Shown here in pieces: positions 8,313 through 16,580 of a stretch of 64,000 bases of DNA; the first letter of the stretch is position 1; every line of letters begins with the position of its first letter. The notes beneath the pieces were generated by a model. The model did not search any database and was not told the DNA's origin. It saw nothing but the letters and a program-made list of their open reading frames with translations. This DNA is from CAVOEB01 sp965249645 (GTDB lineage Bacteria > Pseudomonadota > Alphaproteobacteria > UBA828 > JAPUJA01). Where the stretch lies: assembly GCA_965249645.1 (NCBI GenBank), contig CBDFML010000012.1, positions 1,550,001 through 1,614,000 of the forward strand, read 5' to 3'. The translations under genes and the position numbers were made by a program.

Positions 8313-9098
8313 ATGACTGAAGACCTAGCAGGCAAACGCGCCCTCGTGACCGGTGCCAACAGCGGCATTGGCCGCAGCATTGCCGAAACCTATGCCGCCG
8401 CAGGCGCGAGCGTGGCCGTCCACGGGCGTTCCCTCGATCGCCTCGGCGACACCCTCGCCGCCATCGAGTCCGCCGGCGGCACGGCAATACCTGTGACCGC
8501 CGACATGCGCAACCGCGACGAAATCAAGGCGATGTGCGCCGAGACGCTTGAGAAACTGGGCGGTATCGACATCGTGATGAACAACGCGGGGGTCTGCAGG
8601 CTCGCCCCGCTCGTCGACACCGAGGAGGAGATGTGGGACGCGACGCTGGACGTCAACATGACCGCCTGCTTCCTGGTCACCAAGGCACTGTTGCCCGCGA
8701 TGATCGAACAAGGCACCGGCGGGCGCTTGCTCTACATCTCGTCGACCAGTGGCAAGGAGGCGGAAGAGACGTCTTGCGCCTACAATGCGTCGAAGGCGGG
8801 AATCATCCTGTTTGCCAAATGTCTGGCCCGCGAGGTCGGCTCCAAGGGCATCACCGTTAACAGCGTCTGCCCGGGCTGGATCGACACCAAGATGGCAGTC
8901 GAGATCCATGAAGAACTCGCCAGCGACCAGAAACGCAACTACGACGAGGTTTTCAAGGAGTCCATGAGTTCGAACATGATGGGCGTCATTCAGTCGCCTC
9001 AGGATATCGCAGACTGCGCCCTGTTTCTGGCGGGCAACGGCGGCAAACACATCACGGGCCAGGCGATCAACGTCTGCGCTGGCATGAGCACGGTCTAG
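8313..9098 (+). CDS. SDR family oxidoreductase
   Basis: Classical SDR of 261 residues with GANSGIG at the N-terminus, NNAG, Ser in ISSTSGKE and YNASK. GGGAG lies eight bases before the ATG at 8313. The longer in-frame start at 8256 is rejected because it would begin upstream of this ribosome site with no SDR similarity. The region after the active site (ELASDQKRNYDEVFKE) is longer than in acyl-carrier-protein reductases and resembles substrate-loop regions of alcohol or hydroxyacid dehydrogenases. The reaction is otherwise unknown. Confidence 0.92.
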   Translation: MTEDLAGKRALVTGANSGIGRSIAETYAAAGASVAVHGRSLDRLGDTLAAIESAGGTAIPVTADMRNRDEIKAMCAETLEKLGGIDIVMNNAGVCRLAPLVDTEEEMWDATLDVNMTACFLVTKALLPAMIEQGTGGRLLYISSTSGKEAEETSCAYNASKAGIILFAKCLAREVGSKGITVNSVCPGWIDTKMAVEIHEELASDQKRNYDEVFKESMSSNMMGVIQSPQDIADCALFLAGNGGKHITGQAINVCAGMSTV

Positions 9099-9114
9099 GA
9101 GTGCGCACGCAGCT

Positions 9115-9132
9115 ATGACCACACGGCCATGA
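9115..9132 (+). other. Possible five-codon leader ORF coupled to phoX
   Basis: ATG-ACC-ACA-CGG-CCA-TGA ends by overlapping the phoX start codon as ATGA. AGGAG at 9097-9101 precedes this leader, while phoX itself has no ribosome site directly upstream. Translational coupling is an inference. Confidence 0.3.
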
Positions 9133-11027
9133 CCGCGCCGGTCCACTCGCTCGCCGCGCCCTTCGCCGATGTGCTGGCCGCCCGATTGAGCCGGCGCGGC
9201 GCCTTAAGCGGGTTGGGGCGCGTCACGGCGGGTGGCGTCGGCCTCGCGTTGCTGCCGGGGAGCAACTTGTGCGGGGCCAGCACGGCGGAAACCGGCGGCT
9301 TTGATTTCACCGACGTATCCCATGGCCTCGACGACCACCACCACGTGCCGCCGGGATTTGACGCGTTGCAGCTGATCGCGTGGGGCGATGCCGTGGCGAG
9401 CGACGCCCCCAAGTGGCGCTATCGCGACCAGAGCGCGGCCGCGCAAGCCCTTCAATTCGGCTTCAACAATGACTTCCTCGCCTTCTTCAGCCTGCCGCGC
9501 GGCTCGGACACATCGGACCACGGGTTGCTCGTGGTAAACCACGAATCCGTCAACCCAGTAATGATGTTTCCCGCCTACGACCGGGCCCGGCCAGCGGCCG
9601 AGCAGGTTCAGATCGAGATGGCGGCCCACGGGCTCAGCATCGTCGAAGTCCGTCGCGACGGCCCGGCCTGGCAGGTAGTGCGACCGAGCGGGTACGCACG
9701 GCGCCTGACAACAAACCACACCGTCTTCGAGCTGACCGGACCGGCAGCGGGCGATGCGCGGCTGGCCACCAGCGGCGACCCTGGCGGCCGTCGCGTGATA
9801 GGCACGCTGAATAACTGCGCCGGCGGGGTGACGCCGTGGGGCACGGTGCTCTCGGCGGAGGAGAATTTCCACGGCTACTTCTCCGGCAATCCGGCGCGCA
9901 CGAGCGAAGCGGCGAACCACGCCCGCTACCGGATCGCCGCAAAGCCGTACCTTCGTTGGTCGCTCTTCGACGCCCGCTTCGACGTAGAGGACGAGCCCAA
10001 CGAGCCCAACCGCTTCGGCTGGGTGGTCGAGGTCGATCCATACAACGTGGAAGCGCAGCCGAAAAAGCGGACCGCACTTGGCCGTTTCGCCCACGAAGGC
10101 GCGAGCACGGTGCTGAACCGGGACGGGCGAGCGGTAGTCTATTCAGGCGACGACCGGATTTTCGAATATGTCTACCGCTTCGTCAGCGAGCAGCGGATCG
10201 AACCCGACCAGCCGCAGCGCAACCGCGACCTGTTGGACAACGGCACTCTGTCGGTCGCACGCTTTCACGCCACGGGCAACGTGAGCTGGCTGCCACTGGT
10301 CTGGGGCGAAGGGCCCCTGACCATCGCCAACGGCTTTGCAAGCCAGGCCGACGTGCTGATCGAAGCACGCCGCGCCGCCGACCTGCTCGGCGCTACGCCC
10401 ATGGACCGGCCCGAGGATATTGAGGTCGACCCGGTTACCGGGCGGGTCTATCTCGCGCTCACCGGTAACAGGATGCGCGGCGCGGGCGAAACCGATCCAA
10501 CGAATCCCCGCGGACCCAACCCGGCGGGCCATATCCTCGAGCTCATCCCGCCCGAGGGACCGGACGGAGCGTCGAACCACGCGGCGGACGTGTTTAGCTG
10601 GGAACTACTGCTGCTCGCCGGCCAACCCGCCGTTGACGCGGGCGCCGACACGTCCATGGCAGCCGACGAAGCGGGATGGTTCGTCAATCCCGACAATCTA
10701 GCCTTTGATTACCGTGGCCGTCTGTGGATCGCTACCGACGGCGCGCCTAAAACCGCAGGTGTCGCCGACGGGCTGTTCGCTTGCGAGACGTCAGGCCCGG
10801 ACCGGGCGCAGGCGCGCCACTTCTTCCGCGCGCCGGCGGGCGCCGAGGTCTGTGGACCCTGTTTTACGCCCGACGAGACAACGCTGTTTCTCGCGATCCA
10901 GCATCCCGGCGCACGCATACCGATCCGTGCAGTGTTGAACGGCTGGCCGGACTTCGACCCGGATACGCCGCCACGCCCCGGGGTGCTGGCAATCACGCGC
11001 CAAAGCGGCGGTCCCATCGGCGGTTGA
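9129..11027 (+). CDS. PhoX-family phosphatase (Tat-exported, DUF839)
   Basis: A 632-residue protein. It starts with a twin-arginine signal (SRRGALSGLGRVTAGGVGLALL, residues ~22-43) and continues as a PhoX-type beta-propeller: NHESVNP, TLNNCAGGVTPWGT, SAEENFHGYF, RFAHEGAST, YSGDDRIFEYVYRF, RPEDIEVDP and a late FTPDETTLFLAIQHPG. PhoX enzymes are periplasmic or extracellular phosphomonoesterases that use Ca2+ and Fe3+ and release phosphate from organic esters, usually under phosphate limitation. No convincing Pho box is visible just upstream. The gene follows the SDR at 8313-9098 by only 30 bases, so it may be cotranscribed. Complete; family size is typical. Confidence 0.88.
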   Translation: MTAPVHSLAAPFADVLAARLSRRGALSGLGRVTAGGVGLALLPGSNLCGASTAETGGFDFTDVSHGLDDHHHVPPGFDALQLIAWGDAVASDAPKWRYRDQSAAAQALQFGFNNDFLAFFSLPRGSDTSDHGLLVVNHESVNPVMMFPAYDRARPAAEQVQIEMAAHGLSIVEVRRDGPAWQVVRPSGYARRLTTNHTVFELTGPAAGDARLATSGDPGGRRVIGTLNNCAGGVTPWGTVLSAEENFHGYFSGNPARTSEAANHARYRIAAKPYLRWSLFDARFDVEDEPNEPNRFGWVVEVDPYNVEAQPKKRTALGRFAHEGASTVLNRDGRAVVYSGDDRIFEYVYRFVSEQRIEPDQPQRNRDLLDNGTLSVARFHATGNVSWLPLVWGEGPLTIANGFASQADVLIEARRAADLLGATPMDRPEDIEVDPVTGRVYLALTGNRMRGAGETDPTNPRGPNPAGHILELIPPEGPDGASNHAADVFSWELLLLAGQPAVDAGADTSMAADEAGWFVNPDNLAFDYRGRLWIATDGAPKTAGVADGLFACETSGPDRAQARHFFRAPAGAEVCGPCFTPDETTLFLAIQHPGARIPIRAVLNGWPDFDPDTPPRPGVLAITRQSGGPIGG

Positions 11028-11115
11028 CGGTCGCAGTGCGGCCGATCGGGGATGGCCGGAGGCGCCCTCCTCGCCTATGCTGAGCCCCGCTTCACCGTTT
11101 CGGGGATCCTGTCTC

Positions 11116-11916
11116 TTGACCGATCACCACGAGCTGCTGGCTTTCGCCCACCGCCTGGCCGACGCCTCGGGAGACGCGATCCGCCCGCTCTTCCGCGCGC
11201 CCATCGAGGCGATCGATAAGAGCAAGCCCGACGGCTATTACGAGCCCGTCACCCAGGCCGACCGGGCGGCGGAAGAAGCCATGCGCGAACTGATCACAGC
11301 GACCTATCCCGAACACGGCATCCTGGGCGAGGAGCAGGGACGCCAACGGCTCGACGCCGAATATTACTGGTGCCTCGACCCCATCGACGGCACCAAATCG
11401 TTTGTCGTGGGCTATCCCACCTTCGGCACCCTGATCGGGCTCAATCACCGGGGCACGGTGGAAATCGGCATCATGAACCAGCCAATCACGAACGAGCGCT
11501 TTGTCGGCAGCCCCGACGGCGCGTTCTTCGGCGAGCAACGGCTGAGGACGCGCCCCTGCGCCAGCCTCGAGAGCGCAATCCTGGGCTTTTCCGGCCCCTG
11601 GATCTTCACGACGGAGGCAGAGAAGGAGGTCATCAAGGCGATCTCGGACCGCTGCATGCTGACCATGAACACCGGCGACTGTTACAATTACTGCATGCTC
11701 GCCATGGGGCGGATGGACCTGATCGTCGAATCGAAAATCTACCCCTACGACATCCAGGCGCTAATCCCCATCGTCGAGCAGGCTGGCGGCGTAATCACCA
11801 CCTGGGCGGGGGGCGACCCGTCGATGGGAGATCTGGTCGTCGCGGCGGGCGACCCGCGGCTGCACGAACAGGTGTTGCCCCTTTTGCAGGATGCGGCCGC
11901 GCGCAACAACGGCTGA
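11116..11916 (+). CDS. Inositol monophosphatase-family phosphatase (histidinol-phosphatase-like), first copy
   Basis: IMPase-fold Mg2+-dependent phosphatase of 266 residues if it starts at the TTG at 11116, which aligns exactly with the ATG of the next paralogue; an ATG at 11077 would add 13 residues. Metal-binding motifs are visible: GEEQG with the first Glu, DPIDGTKSF with the second and third ligands, and a C-terminal DIQALIPIVEQAGG with the last Asp. The pattern resembles HisN-type L-histidinol-phosphatases of Alphaproteobacteria, but inositol or nucleotide phosphates are also possible. It forms a tandem pair with the following gene, 17 bases apart. Confidence 0.85.
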   Translation: MTDHHELLAFAHRLADASGDAIRPLFRAPIEAIDKSKPDGYYEPVTQADRAAEEAMRELITATYPEHGILGEEQGRQRLDAEYYWCLDPIDGTKSFVVGYPTFGTLIGLNHRGTVEIGIMNQPITNERFVGSPDGAFFGEQRLRTRPCASLESAILGFSGPWIFTTEAEKEVIKAISDRCMLTMNTGDCYNYCMLAMGRMDLIVESKIYPYDIQALIPIVEQAGGVITTWAGGDPSMGDLVVAAGDPRLHEQVLPLLQDAAARNNG

Positions 11917-11933
11917 ACCGGGAGATTTGCAGC

Positions 11934-12746
11934 ATGGCCGACGATTACGCCGAATATCTCGCCTTCGCCCACCGCCTGGCCGACGCCTCGGCAGAGCAAA
12001 TCCGCCCGCTGTTCCGCACGCCGCTGCCGGCGACCGACAAGGCGCACGCCAACGAATATTACTCGCCGGTGACGGCGGCGGACCTGGCCTCCGAACGGGC
12101 CATGCGCGCGATGATCGAGGAGACCTATCCCGAGCACGGCATCATGGGCGAGGAGCTGGGCTACGACGGCACCGACGCGGAGTTTTACTGGGCGCTCGAC
12201 CCGATCGACGGGACACGCTCATTCGTGGTCGGCTATCCGACCTTCGGCACCCTGATCGGCCTCAACCACCGGGACACGGTGAGGGTCGGGATCATGAACC
12301 AGCCGATCACGAGAGAGCGCTTCGCGGCCTCGCCCGCTGGCAGTTTTTACGGCGACGAGCGGATGGCGACGCGGCCCTGCCCAAACCTTGACAGCGCGAT
12401 CCTGGCGTTTTCCGGCCCCTGGCTGTTTCGTACCCCGCCGGAGCAGGACGCGGTGAACGAGATTGCCGAGCGCACCATGCTCACCATGTACACAGGCGAT
12501 TGCTACAACTACTGCCTACTCGCGCTGGGCCGGATCGACCTGGTGATCGAGGCGGGGCTCTACCCCCACGACATCCAGGCGCTGATCCCGATTATCGAGG
12601 GGGCGGGCGGCGTGGTCACGACCTGGGACGGCGAGCGACCCGACATGGGCGGCTGGATCGTCGCGGCCGGCGACCAGAGGATCCACGACCTCGTGGTGCC
12701 GATCCTGGCGCCCGCGATGCACGCCTCGCAACGCGTCTCGGAATGA
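11934..12746 (+). CDS. Inositol monophosphatase-family phosphatase, second copy
   Basis: A 270-residue paralogue of the preceding gene, retaining AFAHRLADAS near the start, GEELG, DPIDGTRSF and DIQALIPIIEGAGG. Long stretches are shared, such as VGYPTFGTLIGLNHR, so this is a tandem duplication, diverged but with all metal ligands kept. GGGAG lies about ten bases before the ATG. Likely role: hydrolysis of a sugar, inositol or histidinol phosphate. Having two adjacent intact copies suggests divided substrate preference. Confidence 0.88.
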   Translation: MADDYAEYLAFAHRLADASAEQIRPLFRTPLPATDKAHANEYYSPVTAADLASERAMRAMIEETYPEHGIMGEELGYDGTDAEFYWALDPIDGTRSFVVGYPTFGTLIGLNHRDTVRVGIMNQPITRERFAASPAGSFYGDERMATRPCPNLDSAILAFSGPWLFRTPPEQDAVNEIAERTMLTMYTGDCYNYCLLALGRIDLVIEAGLYPHDIQALIPIIEGAGGVVTTWDGERPDMGGWIVAAGDQRIHDLVVPILAPAMHASQRVSE

Positions 12747-12750
12747 TCGC

Positions 12751-14546
12751 CTAGCTGCTCCGCACGTCGCACCAGCGCCGCCACATCACCCGGCAGGCCT
12801 CTTCGATGGCCCGGGCAAGGCCGGCACCGTCGGTGATCGGGGCTGCCGTCATGCGCTCGCGCATCCCGCTCCGCAAGCGCTCCAGCCGATCGAGATCGCC
12901 CGCGAGACCACTGGCAATCGCAACGAACTCCTCTGCGCTCTCTGCCACAAGCTCGGCCAGATCGAGATTGGACAGCAGGCTCAGCCCGACGCGGGCAGCG
13001 TGGATGGCGCCCGCCCGGCTGACCATCGGCACCCCCATCCAGAGCGCCTCGCAGCTCGTGGTGGCGCCGTTATAGGGAAAGGTGTCGAGCCCGATATCGA
13101 CCCGGTTGTACAGTTCGAGATGGGCCGACTGGCCCGGAATCCGACCGTGCATCTCAAGCCGTGCGGGATCGACGCCGCGGGCTTCGAATCTCGCCCCCAG
13201 ATCGGAACGGGTGCCAGGATCCGCCAGCGCCTGGCTCTTCACGATAAAGCCGGCATCGGGAACCGCGACAAGCACCGCCGCCCAGAGCGCGATGGTCTCG
13301 TCACCCACCTTGCCGAGATTGTTGAACGAGCCGAAGGTGACGTGCCCGACGCCGCGTGCCGGCAAAGCGTCGGGCGCCGGGCAATCGACAGGCGCGCTGA
13401 AGCAGTGAAAACCCCGGGGCAGGCGTACAAGCTCTTCGGTGTGCCAAGCGTCGGCGATGCCCTCGGGATCGGCGAACCCGTCGGTCAAGCGATAATCCAT
13501 GGCGCGCATGCCGGTGGTCGCGGGGTAGCCCAGATAGGCAACCTGCACCGGCGCGGGCTTGCGGGCGAACACGGCGAGCCGGTTGCCCGCCGTGTGGCCT
13601 GCAAGATCGACAAGGATGTCGATGCCATCGGTGCGCGCCATGCCTGCCACCTGATCGTCGGTGAGCGGGCGGATTTCGCGCCAGTGATCGGCAACCCCCT
13701 GGAGCCGTTCGGTCATGGCGTCGGCGTTGCGCGCGTTGGCGTAGCAAAACAACTCGACTTGCTCCCGGTCGTGATGCTCGAGCAGCGGCGCCATGAAATA
13801 GGCGACCGAATGGGCCCAGAAATCGGGCGAGAGGTAGCCGACGCGCAAGCGCCGGTCGGGGGATGGATCGTTAGCGTGGGGTTGCTCCTCCGGGGTCAGC
13901 GGATCGGCCCAGCGCGCGGCCCATGCCTTGTGCGCGTCGAACAGGCTCGCGCCATCGGTGCGCCCGTCGTAGTTCATGGCGAAGATGAGATTGCTGGCTG
14001 CGATGGGAAAGCCCGGATCGAGCTCGCATGCGCGCCTGTAATGACCCAGCGCCTGCTCAATTTCTCCTTTGTTTTTCAACAAGTTGGCGAGGTTATTGTG
14101 GACGATGGCGTTCTTTGGATTGAGGCTGAGCGCGTGCTCGTAACAGGCCACAGCCTCCTTGAGACGGCCCTGCTTCGTGAGCAGGTTGCCGAAATTGACC
14201 AACGCCTCGACGGGCGCCTCGCGGGTTGCGATAGCGGTCTGGTAGAGCGCCGCTGCCTCGTTCGACTCGCCACCCTGATCGAGAATGTTGGCGAGGTTGA
14301 CCAGTGCGGCGTAGCACTCGCCTTCGAGGTCGAGCGCCCGGCGATAAAGCTCGACGGCAGCCGGAGTACCTGGGATTCCAACTCGGCCCGGCCAGCCAGC
14401 TTCCGGCGCGTTACGATCACGCTGCGGTCGCCGAAAATGAGACGAATCGACCGCCGCGAACCGCCGCCGGGCCGTTCGACGCGGTCCACGCGGGCTCCAA
14501 GCAGGCTTTCAGCGGCCGCCTTTGCATCGTCGATCGTTATTTTCAC
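12751..14546 (-). CDS. TPR-containing O-GlcNAc-transferase-like (GT41/SPINDLY) protein, frameshifted near its start
   Basis: The C-terminal ~370 residues are a GT41 catalytic region: RRLRVGYLSPDFWAHSVAY, HTAGNRLAVFARKPAPVQV, YLGYPATTGM, FGSFNNLGKV, and the donor-site stretch GLDTFPYNGATTSCEALWMG. At least three TPR motifs precede it, for example AVELYRRALDLEGECYAALV and KEAVACYEHALSLNPKNAIV. The TPR frame stays open upstream to about 14370 without a start codon. A coding-like segment beginning with a GTG at 14546 (MKITIDDAKAAAESLLGARV) runs into it one frame off, near 14360-14372. A one-base indel would join both. A TTG at 14202 in the middle of a TPR is not a credible start. GT41 enzymes glycosylate proteins using UDP-GlcNAc or a related donor. 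Either a sequencing error or a real lesion is possible. Confidence 0.72.
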
Positions 14547-14693
14547 CGTCCCCCGCTGTCGTCCGTGGTTCGGAGCGCCAGCCTAGCCTATCCGCGGCGG
14601 CGGCACTACGACCACAGCCCCTTGCCGAAGGCCTGTGCAACGGGCTAGAACGCCGTGATCCGCTTTGAATTGGTCCCGCCTGAAAGAATCCCG

Positions 14694-16091
14694 ATGGCCG
14701 CACCGCACCGCCTCGATCCAACCATCCTTCGTGAATACGATATCCGGGGCGTGGTCGGGCAAAGTCTGACGACCCAAGACGCCGAGGCCATTGGCCACGC
14801 CTTTGGACTCGTCGTCGCGCGGCAAATAAATGAACTCGGGCGCCCCCAAGTTTGCATTGGCTTCGACGGTCGTTTGAGTTCCCCGGACATGGAACAGGCC
14901 CTCGTCACAGGATTGAGCACGGCAGGGGTCGATACGCTTCGTGTTGGGTTGGGTCCGACTCCGATGCTCTATTTTGCGGTCCACGAGCTCAAGGCCGACG
15001 GCGGTATCATGGTGACCGGTTCCCATAACCCCCCTGACTACAACGGATTCAAGTTCATGCTGGGCGCCAATCCGTTCTTTGGCGCGCAAATTCAGGAACT
15101 GGGCTCCATTGCAGCTGCACCGCTCGAACCCGGTCAGCAACCTGGCCGAGGCACTCACAGCTCGGTATTCGGCAATTATGTTGACCGGCTGGTCGCAGCC
15201 TACGACGTGTCCGCCGGGCTACGCGTTGCATGGGATGCGGGTAACGGGGCAACGGGCGATGCACTCGTCGCGCTGACTGCGCGGCTTCCGGGCGAGCACA
15301 TCCTGCTCAACGAAACTATCGACGGCACGTTTCCCGTACACCATCCAGACCCCACCCAGCCCGAGAACCTCGCGCAAATCATCGAAACCGTTGCGGTTCA
15401 CAAGTGCGACGCGGGCATCGCGTTCGACGGCGATGGCGACCGGATCGGTGTTGTCGACTCCACCGGGCAAATCCTGTGGGGTGATCAGCTCATGGCGATC
15501 TTCGCCGCCGAGCTACTTTCGCGACAGCCCGGAGCGACCATCATTGCCGACGTCAAAGCCAGCAAGACGCTGTTCGATGAAATCGAAAGGCTTGGCGGCA
15601 ATTCTCTGATGTGGCGCACCGGGCATTCGCTGATCAAACAAAAGATGGCGGAAACCGGCGCGCCGCTGGCGGGCGAGATGAGCGGTCATATATTCTTCGC
15701 CGATCGCTATTACGGGTTTGACGACGCGCTCTACGCCGCCGTCCGCTTGCTGGATATCGTGGCGAGCGGCTCGGACAGCCTTGCGGACATGCGCAATCGG
15801 CTGCCGGCGACGGTCAACACGCCCGAGCTACGCTTCGATTGTGCGGACGAGCGAAAATTTGCCGTTATCGACGAGGTCCGCGAACGACTGGCGCAGGACG
15901 GCGCCAACGTCAATGACATCGACGGCGTGCGTGTGACGACAGCAGACGGTTGGTGGCTATTGCGCGCCTCGAACACGCAACCGGTGCTGGTCGCCCGCTG
16001 CGAATCCGAAGACGCAGCGGGGCTGAACCGGCTCAAGCACGCCCTTGTCGACCAGCTCACCCAAAGCGGCGTCGAACCGCCGGAATTCTAA
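14694..16091 (+). CDS. Phosphomannomutase/phosphoglucomutase
   Basis: Alpha-D-phosphohexomutase of 465 residues. The phosphoserine motif is TGSHNPP with Ser110, the metal loop DGDGD is residues 245-249, the sugar-recognition loop is GEMSGH around Glu328, and a C-terminal RASNTQPVLVARCE phosphate-binding loop is present. It interconverts mannose- or glucose-6-phosphate with the 1-phosphate, feeding sugar-nucleotide synthesis for polysaccharides or lipopolysaccharide. The ATG at 14694 follows a GAAAG ribosome site; a GTG at 14655 is an alternative. It is divergent from the GT41 glycosyltransferase, which fits a shared glycan theme but does not prove it. Confidence 0.93.
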   Translation: MAAPHRLDPTILREYDIRGVVGQSLTTQDAEAIGHAFGLVVARQINELGRPQVCIGFDGRLSSPDMEQALVTGLSTAGVDTLRVGLGPTPMLYFAVHELKADGGIMVTGSHNPPDYNGFKFMLGANPFFGAQIQELGSIAAAPLEPGQQPGRGTHSSVFGNYVDRLVAAYDVSAGLRVAWDAGNGATGDALVALTARLPGEHILLNETIDGTFPVHHPDPTQPENLAQIIETVAVHKCDAGIAFDGDGDRIGVVDSTGQILWGDQLMAIFAAELLSRQPGATIIADVKASKTLFDEIERLGGNSLMWRTGHSLIKQKMAETGAPLAGEMSGHIFFADRYYGFDDALYAAVRLLDIVASGSDSLADMRNRLPATVNTPELRFDCADERKFAVIDEVRERLAQDGANVNDIDGVRVTTADGWWLLRASNTQPVLVARCESEDAAGLNRLKHALVDQLTQSGVEPPEF

Positions 16092-16137
16092 TCGTTTACA
16101 CGCTCAGATTTGGCACCAACTCCTAGAGACACATGCC

Positions 16138-16389
16138 ATGTCAACTCCGCCTACTGCCAAGGACCCCGAATCCTGGGCAACGCTCGCGCTGGGCCATGGC
16201 GTGCCCCGACGATCGTTCATGGTCGCCCTCGTCGTCGGGACGATCCTCAATCTGATCAACCAGGGCGACGCGCTCTGGGGCAGCGCAGACATCGACGGTC
16301 TCAAGCTCGGCTTGACCTACGCCGTGCCGTACTTCGTAGCGACTTACGGGGCCGTTACCGCCTATCGGCAGTTGGAGAGGAGGCACTAA
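16138..16389 (+). CDS. Small membrane protein of the NrtS nitrate/nitrite transporter type
   Basis: An 83-residue protein with two predicted transmembrane helices (SFMVALVVGTILNLINQGDA and LGLTYAVPYFVATYGAVTAY). The conserved NLINQGDALWG and VPYFVATYGA patterns match, as I recall, the NrtS family, first characterised as a nitrate transporter in cyanobacteria. The ATG at 16138 is preferred because the longer frame from 16045 overlaps the mutase. No nitrate or nitrite reductase gene is in the window, so its role here is unresolved. It sits 46 bases after the mutase gene and might be cotranscribed with it. Confidence 0.72.
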   Translation: MSTPPTAKDPESWATLALGHGVPRRSFMVALVVGTILNLINQGDALWGSADIDGLKLGLTYAVPYFVATYGAVTAYRQLERRH

Positions 16390-16433
16390 AATTTTGTATC
16401 ATGGAGCGCATTGTGTACGGCCGCCCGACAACG

Positions 16434-16462
16434 TTGACCAGCCACTTGAATTTCCATAATGT
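16434..16462 (+). promoter_or_regulatory. Candidate sigma-70-like promoter for the diiron monooxygenase operon
   Basis: TTGACC at 16434-16439 is followed, after a spacing of 15 to 17 bases depending on the chosen register, by an AT-rich CATAATGT stretch at 16455-16462. It lies about 120 bases before the first monooxygenase gene in a 191-base non-coding gap. Match quality is moderate and the long leader leaves room for additional regulation. Confidence 0.35.
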
Positions 16463-16580
16463 CGTCGATACATCGTCCTCCGCGGGTGACGAGGGCGTAA
16501 GTTTTTTCGCGTGAGAGTCGGAGTCGAGTAACTTTGAACACGGTGACCAGTTTTTCAATCTCCGGAAAAAGGGAATTTTC

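Noticed and set aside
14202..14204. TTG at 14200-14202 as the start of the GT41 gene
   Set aside because: It falls in the middle of a TPR repeat and coding similarity continues upstream in the same frame.
13000..14586. 528-residue plus-strand frame over the GT41 gene
   Set aside because: Antisense to a strongly recognised OGT-like catalytic region; treated as a shadow.
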